A DNA stretch of 64,000 bases from Aestuariibius violaceus. GTDB lineage: Bacteria; Pseudomonadota; Alphaproteobacteria; Rhodobacterales; Rhodobacteraceae. Positions within the stretch are counted from its first letter, which is position 1. Each line of letters begins with the position of its first letter. This document shows, in pieces, positions 51,498-58,753 of the stretch. The translations under genes and the position numbers were made by a program. The DNA is taken from NCBI RefSeq assembly GCF_040779325.2, contig NZ_JBFONT020000002.1, forward strand, positions 682,001 to 746,000. Direction: 5' to 3'. Under the pieces are notes generated by a model. It was not told the origin of the DNA, searched no databases, and was given only the letters and a program-made list of their open reading frames with translations.

Positions 51498-51523
51498 CCG
51501 GGCGGGTGGTTGATCCCGCCCGG
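51498..51523 (-). repeat. Hairpin after the binding-protein gene
   Basis: CCGGGCGGG and CCCGCCCGG pair perfectly over 9 bp with an 8-base loop, in the 96-base gap between the binding-protein stop and the first permease gene. As in the xyl operon, it probably stabilises or attenuates to give more binding protein than permease. Confidence 0.6.
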
Positions 51524-51553
51524 ATGCGTCGTCAGTCATTCAGCAGCGGCATC

Positions 51554-52807
51554 TCACTGATGTGGCTCGTACCAGCTGGCCAGACCTTCCTGAAGCTTGG
51601 CGCCGAGCTCTTCAGGCGTTTCGGCTCCCTTGATGGCGGCGACCGATGCGCCCCAGGTTTCGTTTTCCAGGTTGGGCGTGCCGCGAGACAGGATCTGGTA
51701 GGTGGAGCGGATGGTGGATTCACACTCGCTGCGCCAGCTCACGAACTCGGCCGCAAGCGGGTCTTCGATCTCGACCGGCGCCGAGGACAGCGGGAAGAAC
51801 CCCGGCAGCGCGTTGGCAAAGATTTCCGCGAATTCCGGGCTGGCGACCCAGGCCAGGAACGTGCGCGCCGCTTCGGGATTGTCGGTCGCAGCGTTCATGC
51901 CGATGCCGATGTCGGTGTGATCCGAGATGTAGCATGTGTCGCCCGCAGCCTGAACCGGTGGCTTGAACGCGCCCATCTCGAAATCAGCGAGGTTGTTGAA
52001 ACCGGACACTTCCCAAGAGCCAGCGGGATAGATCGCCGCGCGGCCCAGGGTAAAGATGTTCTGGCTGTCGGGATAGGTCTGTGCCTCGTAGCCGTCGCCC
52101 AGATACGCGCCCCAACGGGCCAGTGTCGCATATGGTGCGGTCCAAGCCTCGTCAGTCAGCTTTTGTTCACCAGCGATCAGCGCCTGGCGCCCCTCTTCGC
52201 CCTTCCAGTAGTTCGGGCCGATATTGTTGTAGCCCATGGTGGCGGCTTCCCACTGGTCGTTGGTGCCCATCGCCATCGGGATATAGGTGCCGTCTTCCTT
52301 GATGGTCTCGAGCGCAGCGAAGAATTCTTCTTCGGTCTCGGGCACGTCGATGCCCAGTTCCGCAAAGGCGTCCCTGTTGTAAATGAAGCCATGGATGACC
52401 GATGCCATCGGCACGCAGAACGTCGCGCTGCCGTCATCGGTCTGCCAGGCCGACTTGGCCACGTCTGAGAAGTTGCTCATCGCATCGAGATCGCTGAGGT
52501 CCGTCAGATGACCCGCGTCGTAAAGCGCCAGAGATGCGTCGAAGGGGCGGCAGGTGATCAGATCGCCCGCCGACCCGGCGTCGAGCTTGGAGTTCAGCAC
52601 GGCGTTGTATTCGGCGGGGGCTGATGGAGTGAATTCGACCTTGATGCCGGGATGTTCGGCTTCGAATGCGGGGATGATCTGGTCTTGCCACAGCCTGAGG
52701 TCGTCGTTGCGCCAGCTTTCAATGGTCAGAGTGGCGTCCTGAGCATAGGCGCCCGTCGCCACAAGCGCCGTGGTGGCGAGAGCGAGTTTCAGAGTGTTGC
52801 GTGTCAT
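51554..52807 (-). CDS. Sugar ABC transporter substrate-binding protein
   Basis: A 417-residue periplasmic binding protein with signal MTRNTLKLALATTALVATGAYAQ. LTIESWRNDDLRLWQDQIIPAFEAEHPGIKVEF is the classic start of the extracellular solute-binding family 1 and FTLGRAAIYPAGSWEVSGF the hinge-region motif. Context (MurQ upstream, amino-sugar genes divergent) suggests an amino sugar or its oligomer as ligand. It lies 27 bases after murQ on the same strand. Confidence 0.93.
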   Translation of the reverse strand: MTRNTLKLALATTALVATGAYAQDATLTIESWRNDDLRLWQDQIIPAFEAEHPGIKVEFTPSAPAEYNAVLNSKLDAGSAGDLITCRPFDASLALYDAGHLTDLSDLDAMSNFSDVAKSAWQTDDGSATFCVPMASVIHGFIYNRDAFAELGIDVPETEEEFFAALETIKEDGTYIPMAMGTNDQWEAATMGYNNIGPNYWKGEEGRQALIAGEQKLTDEAWTAPYATLARWGAYLGDGYEAQTYPDSQNIFTLGRAAIYPAGSWEVSGFNNLADFEMGAFKPPVQAAGDTCYISDHTDIGIGMNAATDNPEAARTFLAWVASPEFAEIFANALPGFFPLSSAPVEIEDPLAAEFVSWRSECESTIRSTYQILSRGTPNLENETWGASVAAIKGAETPEELGAKLQEGLASWYEPHQ

Positions 52808-52834
52808 AACTGACCTCCCAGATTGAATTCAGTG

Positions 52835-53722
52835 TCAGGCGTGTTGCGCCAGAGCGGCGCGCAGATTTCCTCCGGTTTGCCGAAGCATCTCGCTGGCGCG
52901 GTCCTGCGACACCGCTTTGGCAGCGATCAGGATCGCGGGTTTGACCTCGTTTTGCGCGGCATCCAACGCGGCCGCCGCCACGCTCTGCTCGACCCGGGCG
53001 ATCTGGCACACGATGGATAGGGCCCGCGCGCGTAATTTCATGTTGTCGGCCCGCAGGTTGACCATCATTCCGTCATGTACGTGGCCAAGCCGGACCGCCA
53101 TCAGCGTGGAGAGCATGTTAAGAGCGATCTTTTGAGCCGTCCCCGCCCCCATACGCGTGGAACCCGATAGGACTTCGGGCGGAGTGGTCAGGCAAACCGG
53201 GTGATCGGCCACGGTCAAGAGCGGTGTTCCCGGGTTGTTCGCAATCGCGACAATCGTCGCGCCATATGCCTTGCCCCGCCTGGCGGCGGCGAGGGTGTAG
53301 GGTGTCGTTCCGCTGGCCGATACAGTGATCAGCGTGTCGCGGTTCGTCACCCCGGCAAGTGCGGCTTCGAGCCCTTCGACGTCGTCCTCGGTATCGCCGG
53401 ACATCTCTACCCCGGTCGGCAACCCGCCTGCCATGTGGATGCGCAACTGGGTGGCTGGGATCGAAAACGTGCCGCCCAGTTCCTGAGCGTCCGCGGCAGC
53501 CATGAGCCCGGACGAGCCGGCGGCAACGTAGTGCAGCGTGCCGCCGTTCGAGATGCTGCGCGCCATCGCGGCGGCAGCTACAGCAATCTGGGCGGTGGCT
53601 GCGCGCACGGCAGTGGCCGCCGCAATCTGCCCTTCGACCAACACGCTTGCGATGTCGACCGGCGCATCCGCGTCCAACCCCTTGGCCGTATCGTGCAGCG
53701 CTTCGGTCTGTGGCGTGGTCAC
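52835..53722 (-). CDS. murQ: N-acetylmuramic acid 6-phosphate etherase
   Basis: A 295-residue SIS-domain protein of MurQ length. LHYVAAGSSGLMAAADAQELGGTFSI carries the etherase signature, MAGGLPTGVEMSGDTEDDVEGLEAAL the SIS loop and LTTPPEVLSGSTRMGAGTAQKIALNML the C-terminal family motif. It cleaves the lactyl ether of MurNAc 6-phosphate to GlcNAc 6-phosphate. It heads the minus-strand transport operon, divergent from the kinase. Confidence 0.95.
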   Translation of the reverse strand: MTTPQTEALHDTAKGLDADAPVDIASVLVEGQIAAATAVRAATAQIAVAAAAMARSISNGGTLHYVAAGSSGLMAAADAQELGGTFSIPATQLRIHMAGGLPTGVEMSGDTEDDVEGLEAALAGVTNRDTLITVSASGTTPYTLAAARRGKAYGATIVAIANNPGTPLLTVADHPVCLTTPPEVLSGSTRMGAGTAQKIALNMLSTLMAVRLGHVHDGMMVNLRADNMKLRARALSIVCQIARVEQSVAAAALDAAQNEVKPAILIAAKAVSQDRASEMLRQTGGNLRAALAQHA

Positions 53723-53748
53723 GTGATTCCTCCAGGCGTTCTGATAAC

Positions 53749-53765
53749 AATACCTTTATAATACC
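53749..53765 (-). promoter_or_regulatory. Operator copy near murQ
   Basis: On the minus strand this reads GGTATTATAAAGGTATT, a direct repeat of GGTATT 11 bp apart. It matches 16 of 17 bases of the plus-strand site at 53860-53876. It lies 27 bases before the murQ start. The GntR regulator encoded in the locus is the likely binder. Confidence 0.65.
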
Positions 53766-53859
53766 TTTTGTCTAGCATCTTTTGATCGACCGTCTATTGC
53801 CCGATCTGTGGGCGCATCTCTCCAAATTGGCCTTACTTAGGTCTTTCTTTTGCAAGAAG

Positions 53860-53876
53860 GGTATTATAATGGTATT
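53860..53876 (+). promoter_or_regulatory. Operator copy before the kinase gene
   Basis: GGTATTATAATGGTATT, the mirror of the site near murQ, ends two bases before the kinase ATG. A protein bound here would also cover the space where the ribosome site should lie; AAGAAGGG is just upstream of it. Confidence 0.65.
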
Positions 53877-53878
53877 TT

Positions 53879-54766
53879 ATGATGAGAGCAGACCACACCC
53901 TTGTCGTTGCGGTTGATGGCGGTGGAACACGCTGCCGTATCGCCGCGTCGGATGGAGATCGAATGTGGATGGTCGAAGCCGGATCCGCGAATGCCTCAAC
54001 CGATTTCGAGGAGGCACTCCATGAGATCAACACAGGACTCGAAGGCCTTGCCGAGCAGATGGGTTGCCCGGTCTCAGCGCTGCATGCTGCTCGCGCCTTT
54101 GTCGGTCTTGCCGGGGTAACCGGCCCTGCCATCGAAGGCCGCCTGCGCAGCGCCCTTCCCTTTGAACACATGCGCGTCTCGGATGACCGAGAGGCTGCAG
54201 TCCGCGGCGTTCTGGGAACGCGCGATGGCGTTGTCGGCCATTGCGGCACAGGGTCGTTCTACGCCCGGCAGCTTGGCGGTGCCGTGACGCTTGCGGGCGG
54301 TTGGGGTCCAGTGCTGGGGGATGAAGCCTCTGCGCAATGGGCAGGGCGATACGCATTGCGCCTGACACTTGAGACGGTGGACGGACGCCTTCGGCCTTCA
54401 CCGTTGTCGGCACGTCTGCTTGACGATTTCGAGGGCGCGGCGGGCATCGTTGGCTTTGCCGCCAAGGCGCGCCCATCGGATTTTGGCGAGCTGGCGCCCC
54501 TGGTCACTGAGTATGCCGCCCGACAGGATGCCATCGCCTGTCAGATTATGCAGCGCGGCGCAGACGAGATTTCACGCGCATTGCGTCATGTCGGCTGGCG
54601 CCCCGGGCTTGCCGTCTGCCTGACTGGCGGCATCGGGCCCCATTACGCCCCCTTCCTTGCGCGGGACTTGCGCACCGATCTGGCGCAGGCCGAGATGGAA
54701 CCGCTGGACGGTGCCATCGCGCTGGCGCGGGACCTTGCGCAGGAGATCGCAAATGACCGCAATTGA
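53879..54766 (+). CDS. BadF/BadG-type N-acetylhexosamine kinase
   Basis: A 295-residue ASKHA kinase. VVAVDGGGTRCRIAASDG is the phosphate-1 loop, VSDDREAAVRGVLG and VVGHCGTGSFYARQLGG the second, and AGGWGPVLGDEASAQWAGRYALR is a signature of the GlcNAc-kinase/BadF family. It likely phosphorylates GlcNAc and possibly MurNAc, as MurK of this family does in Clostridium. MurQ needs a MurNAc 6-phosphate supply and no other kinase is present. ATG 53879 or ATG 53882; overlaps the next gene by 14 bases. Confidence 0.87.
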   Translation: MMRADHTLVVAVDGGGTRCRIAASDGDRMWMVEAGSANASTDFEEALHEINTGLEGLAEQMGCPVSALHAARAFVGLAGVTGPAIEGRLRSALPFEHMRVSDDREAAVRGVLGTRDGVVGHCGTGSFYARQLGGAVTLAGGWGPVLGDEASAQWAGRYALRLTLETVDGRLRPSPLSARLLDDFEGAAGIVGFAAKARPSDFGELAPLVTEYAARQDAIACQIMQRGADEISRALRHVGWRPGLAVCLTGGIGPHYAPFLARDLRTDLAQAEMEPLDGAIALARDLAQEIANDRN

Positions 54767-55502
54767 GTTTCTTCGCCCCGATGCCTGGCTGTCCGACAAT
54801 GGCGGACCGCGCTATGCCCAGCTGCGCCGTCGCCTCGAAGAAGGCATCACCTCGGGAATTCTGCCGCCGAATTCGTCGCTGCCGCCCGAGCGCGAACTGG
54901 CGGAGATCACGGATGTATCACGGGTGACCGTGCGCAAGGCGATCCAGGAATTGGTGCGTGACGGATTGATCGAACAGCGCCAGGGGTCAGGCACCTTCAT
55001 ACGCGAGCCCGTCGCACGGCTGGAGCAATCGCTTTCGCACCTGACCTCGTTCACTGAAGACATGGCGCAGCGCGGAATGGAGACGACCTCCAAATGGCTC
55101 GAACGCGGCGTGTTCGCCCCGACTGAGCAGGAGGCACAGGCCCTTGGCCTGAGCGAAACGGATGAGGTCGCTCGGATCTATCGCCTGCGTGAAACGGGCG
55201 GGCGGCCAATGGCGCTTGAGCGTGCCTCTCTGCCGCTGGATATCCTGCCCAATCCGCTTGAGGTCAAAACCTCACTTTACGAGGTGCTGTCACAGCGCGG
55301 CCTGCGTCCCGTTCGCGCCGTTCAGAAGATCTCCGCCATCAATATCGAGGCGCGCGAGGCCGATCTTCTGAGCGTCGTCGAAGGCGCGGCAGGGCTTAGC
55401 ATTGAACGCACCTCGTATCTCGACAGTGGGCGGGTCGCCGAACTTACGCGCTCTCTTTATCGTGGTGACGCCTACGATTTCGTGGCTGAACTGCGCCTTT
55501 GA
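54753..55502 (+). CDS. GntR/HutC-type regulator of the amino-sugar locus
   Basis: A 249-residue regulator. The N-terminal winged helix (YAQLRRRLEEGITSGILPPNSSLPPERELAEI, then VSRVTVRKAIQELVRDGLIEQRQGSGTF) is typical of GntR/HutC; the C-terminal UTRA domain includes LERASLPLDILPNPLEV and AGLSIERTSYLDSGRVAEL. HutC-type repressors of amino-sugar genes (NagR/DasR) sense GlcN6P or GlcNAc6P. ATG 54753 starts inside the kinase gene. Confidence 0.92.
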   Translation: MTAIEFLRPDAWLSDNGGPRYAQLRRRLEEGITSGILPPNSSLPPERELAEITDVSRVTVRKAIQELVRDGLIEQRQGSGTFIREPVARLEQSLSHLTSFTEDMAQRGMETTSKWLERGVFAPTEQEAQALGLSETDEVARIYRLRETGGRPMALERASLPLDILPNPLEVKTSLYEVLSQRGLRPVRAVQKISAINIEAREADLLSVVEGAAGLSIERTSYLDSGRVAELTRSLYRGDAYDFVAELRL

Positions 55503-55522
55503 CACGCAAAAGGCATTCCGAC

Positions 55523-56551
55523 ATGAGCACTGAAACCACAAAGATGCGCGTCGAGATCCTTGAGATACCCGACGCCATAAGTCGGCTGTTGACGAAAGGT
55601 GGTGACGCGATCGCCGCCGCCGCAAAAAGGGCGCGGGAGGCCGATCCGAGATACCTGATCTCTGTCGCGCGCGGGTCATCCGACCACGCCTGCACCTACC
55701 TCAAATATGCCAGCGAACTGATCCTTCGGCGGCCGATGGCCTCTGTAGGTCCCTCAGTCAATTCGATCTACGGGGTCGACTTGGACGCGCCCGACGCGCT
55801 TTGCCTTTCGGTGTCTCAATCGGGGCAAAGCCCGGACATCGTGCGCATGACCGAAAGCCTGCGGCGCAGCGGTGCCCTGACCGTGGCGATCACGAATAAT
55901 GACGGCTCTCGACTTGCCAAGATCGCAGGCGCCACCCTTCCGATCCACGCCGGACCCGAGTTGAGCGTTGCGGCAACCAAGACCTTCGTGACATCCGTCG
56001 TGGCGGGGCTTTGGCTGATCGCGGAGATCAAGGGCGACGCAGACCTCGCCGCCGCGATCCGCGCCCTTCCCGAGAACCTGTCCGCCGCAACCCGGTGCGA
56101 CTGGTCCGACGCGGCCGCTGCAATCGACGGCTCCTCCCTTTTCACACTGGGGCGCGGGCCGTCCTGGGCGATGTCGAACGAGGCCGCCCTGAAGTTCAAG
56201 GAAACCTGCATGATCCATGCAGAAAGCTATTCCTCGGCCGAGGTCCTGCACGGTCCCGTTTCCATCGTCGGGCAAAGCTTTCCGGTCATCGCCTTCGCCG
56301 CTGCCGATCCGGCAGAGGCTAGCGTGGCCGAGATCTCGGACGTGTTGGCACACAAGGGCGCGCGTGTCTTCACGACCGCCCGCGGCGCCAAAAAGGCCCA
56401 TGAACTGCCCTGCATCCGCACTGGGCATTGGCTGACGGACCCGATCACCGCCATCGTGTCCTTCTACGGCATGGTAGAGGCAGTCGCGACCGGTCGCGGC
56501 ATCAATCCCGATGCGCCCCGTCACCTCAAGAAAGTGACCGAAACGATATGA
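55523..56551 (+). CDS. SIS-domain aminosugar phosphate deaminase/isomerase
   Basis: About 342 residues with two SIS domains like the isomerase half of GlmS: YLISVARGSSDHACTYLKY and LCLSVSQSGQSPDIVRM in the first, LFTLGRGPSWAMSNEAALKFKETCMIHAESYSSAEVLHGP in the second. GlmS-like proteins without a glutaminase domain act as GlcN6P deaminases (NagB-II), giving fructose 6-phosphate and ammonia. ATG 55523 has AAAAGG nine bases upstream; TTG 55499 overlaps the GntR stop as TTGA and is also possible. Confidence 0.9.
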   Translation: MSTETTKMRVEILEIPDAISRLLTKGGDAIAAAAKRAREADPRYLISVARGSSDHACTYLKYASELILRRPMASVGPSVNSIYGVDLDAPDALCLSVSQSGQSPDIVRMTESLRRSGALTVAITNNDGSRLAKIAGATLPIHAGPELSVAATKTFVTSVVAGLWLIAEIKGDADLAAAIRALPENLSAATRCDWSDAAAAIDGSSLFTLGRGPSWAMSNEAALKFKETCMIHAESYSSAEVLHGPVSIVGQSFPVIAFAAADPAEASVAEISDVLAHKGARVFTTARGAKKAHELPCIRTGHWLTDPITAIVSFYGMVEAVATGRGINPDAPRHLKKVTETI

Positions 56552-57687
56552 CCCAGGCTGTAGCAGTCTATCGAAATGGTCTCATCTTCGATGGTCGTTG
56601 CCTGCGCGAAGGCCATGCGATCCGCTTTGAAAACGGCGTCCTCACCGCCTTCGGGCCGGCCGCGGACGTGCCGCAAGACGGCGAGGTGGTCGATCTTGCC
56701 GGTGATATCATCAGCGCGGGCTACGTCGACTTGCAGGTCAATGGTGGCGACGGCGTCATGTTCAATGAGGATCCGTCCCAAGGCGCGCTGCACCGGATCG
56801 CGGCGGCGCACCGTCAGCTTGGCGTCACCGTCCTCTTGCCGACACTCATCACGGACACCGCTGACAAGTCGCAGGCCGCGATCGCCGCAGCCATCGATGC
56901 GGTCCGCGCGGGCACGCCCGGCATTGCCGGTCTACACCTCGAGGGACCCCATCTGTCGATCTCACGGAAAGGCGCCCACGATCCGGCGCTCATTCGTCCA
57001 ATGGAGAAGGAAGATCTCGATGCCTTGCTGGCTGCGGCCGAAGCGCTGCCGGTTCTCAAGGTCACGGTTGCCCCCGAGAATGTGACAGAAGCCCAAGTCG
57101 CCGCCCTCTCAAAAGCTGGCGTGCTGGTCTCCTTAGGCCACACGGACGCCGACTTTGGCACCTGCTGTCGTTACTTCGCCGCCGGCGCGCGCTGCGTGAC
57201 CCACCTGTTCAACGCGATGAGCCAGCTTGGCAATCGCGAACCCGGGCTGGTTGGTGCAACCCTGGCAACGCGGGCGATTTCATCCGGTTTGATCGCCGAT
57301 GGGGTGCATGTGCACCCCGAGAGCATGCGCACGGCTTGGGCCGCGAAGGCGGGGCCGGGTCGCATCTTCCTTGTCAGCGATGCAATGGCCGTTGCAGGAA
57401 CGGATCGCACGACCTTTGAACTTGGAGGACGGGAGATTTCGCGCAAAAACGGGACGCTGACCCTCGCCGATGGCACGCTGGCCGGAGCGGACCTCGACCT
57501 GACGACGGCAATTCGTGTGTCGGTCGAGAAGGTAGGACTCCGATTGCACGATGCCCTTCAGGCAGCGACCAGCACCCCGGCAGACTTGATTGGCAGGCCA
57601 ATTGTCGATCTTAGTCCGGGAGCAGCAGCGCTTTCAGACTTCATCCGTATCTCTCAAGACTTACGCGGAGTGTCAGTTTTGAGCTGA
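56548..57687 (+). CDS. nagA: N-acetylglucosamine-6-phosphate deacetylase
   Basis: A 379-residue amidohydrolase of NagA length. GYVDLQVNGGDG and GLHLEGPHLSISRKGAHDP hold metal ligand Glu, SLGHTDADF and THLFNAMSQLGNREPG the metal His residues, and FLVSDAMAVAG the catalytic Asp. It deacetylates GlcNAc 6-phosphate to GlcN 6-phosphate. Its ATG overlaps the SIS-gene stop as ATGA. It closes the plus-strand operon kinase-GntR-SIS-nagA. Confidence 0.96.
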   Translation: MTQAVAVYRNGLIFDGRCLREGHAIRFENGVLTAFGPAADVPQDGEVVDLAGDIISAGYVDLQVNGGDGVMFNEDPSQGALHRIAAAHRQLGVTVLLPTLITDTADKSQAAIAAAIDAVRAGTPGIAGLHLEGPHLSISRKGAHDPALIRPMEKEDLDALLAAAEALPVLKVTVAPENVTEAQVAALSKAGVLVSLGHTDADFGTCCRYFAAGARCVTHLFNAMSQLGNREPGLVGATLATRAISSGLIADGVHVHPESMRTAWAAKAGPGRIFLVSDAMAVAGTDRTTFELGGREISRKNGTLTLADGTLAGADLDLTTAIRVSVEKVGLRLHDALQAATSTPADLIGRPIVDLSPGAAALSDFIRISQDLRGVSVLS

Positions 57688-57715
57688 GTGTGACGCGGGA
57701 AGGCTGCTCTCACAT

Positions 57716-57913
57716 GTGCCAGATGACAAGATAATTGAAGACTTCGAATGGTTGGACTCACGGCTGAAGCGAATTGTGCTTCAACAAGCTGAAAAAATCT
57801 GCCGTGCCGCCACAAGCTACGACATACTCGCAGAGAGCTTTCCGGCCCTCATCGACATCACATCAGCCCAGCTTCGGTTACGCCGTTTATCAATGAGGCT
57901 GAGGTACAGATAG
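57716..57913 (+). CDS. Small hypothetical protein, possibly truncated
   Basis: A 65-residue frame from GTG 57716 (PDDKIIEDFEWLDSRLKRIV, then LQQAEKICRAATSYDILAES). The composition is protein-like and helical, but the last ten residues (RRLSMRLRYR) look like out-of-frame reading. The first 54 residues may be the start of a gene broken by a frameshift near 57880. Family not recognised. Confidence 0.4.
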   Translation: MPDDKIIEDFEWLDSRLKRIVLQQAEKICRAATSYDILAESFPALIDITSAQLRLRRLSMRLRYR

Positions 57914-58085
57914 CCACGCCAAAGACCTCAATGCGTACCAATACGGGTGTTGCTGGGTGGTAGACTTGTTTTGGGCGGGTATCTTTGGGGACGACCGTAT
58001 CCCGGTGGAGCCCGCCAAGTAATCGTTGTCATTCCCTGCAAAAAGACCCACGCGGTGCGGTCTTCCTGTCATCCAATACAAGTAA
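57890..58085 (+). pseudogene. Protein-like fragments in shifted frames
   Basis: After the small frame, 57885-57962 reads PFINEAEVQIATPKTSMRTN in a second frame, and 57915-58022 reads HAKDLNAYQYGCCWVVDLFW and AGIFGDDRIPVEPAK to a stop in a third. Such adjoining protein-like fragments in different frames suggest a decayed gene, though chance cannot be excluded. Confidence 0.3.
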
Positions 58086-58135
58086 GCGTCTGGAACGACC
58101 GCTACGCATATTTGGGCATATTCGAAGACCGACCT

Positions 58136-58753
58136 TTACAGCGCAGTGATGATCCAACGGATCGTCTGCTCCAGCACGTCGGCTGATGTCTGTTCGAAAC
58201 CAGCGATGATGGCGGGGGTTGATGTATCGGGGATGGGGACGGAACTGGCGAAGGTTTGGGTTGCCAAGATCCGGGCGTCACGTTCACGGACCAGCCGGAC
58301 CGTCAGGCGGATCTGGACCGAATTGGTGCCGGTTTCAGGGGCGATGCGTGTCTCGAAGCCGGTGAGATCACTGACGAGGGCGACGTCGCCGGACGGGCCG
58401 AGCGGACGGCGGCCGACGAAGCGGAACGCATTGGTGGCAAGGAGCGCCTCGACAAGCGCGGTCTGAAGCATGACCGGAGCCGGCTCGCTCCACCTTGCAT
58501 CTGGAAGATAGGCGATCTGGCTGGGTGTGGGACGGATCAGGATCCGGTCGGTTCCGACGGCCCCGCTGGCGGTGGGGACTTCGATGATCAGTTGCGTCGA
58601 CCGGGTGGCGCGGGCAACGGGGATGTCGTCGGGCGGGCGCAGTTCATAGACGTTTTGGGGTTCCGCTGCCCGGTCGAGGGCGGCGATGGCTGTGCAGCTG
58701 GCAAGACCGGCCAGCACAAGGCTGAGAAAGAGGGATCGGGCGAGCACGGTCAT
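58136..58753 (-). CDS. ABC-type lipid transport auxiliary lipoprotein
   Basis: A 205-residue lipoprotein: signal MTVLARSLFLSLVLAGLASC with lipobox LASC (Cys20). QNVYELRPPDD, then RILIRPTPSQIAYLPDARWSEPAPVMLQTALVEAL match the ABC_trans_aux/PqiC-type family that accompanies MCE transporters. It should sit at the outer membrane as a partner of the MCE protein. Its ATG overlaps the MCE gene stop by four bases. Confidence 0.88.
   Translation of the reverse strand: MTVLARSLFLSLVLAGLASCTAIAALDRAAEPQNVYELRPPDDIPVARATRSTQLIIEVPTASGAVGTDRILIRPTPSQIAYLPDARWSEPAPVMLQTALVEALLATNAFRFVGRRPLGPSGDVALVSDLTGFETRIAPETGTNSVQIRLTVRLVRERDARILATQTFASSVPIPDTSTPAIIAGFEQTSADVLEQTIRWIITAL

Noticed and set aside
47149..58135. 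tRNA-Thr as attachment site of an island with a duplicated 3' end
   Set aside because: The tRNA 3' sequence (GTTCGAGTCCGTGTGGGGGC) was not found again in the right-hand boundary region.
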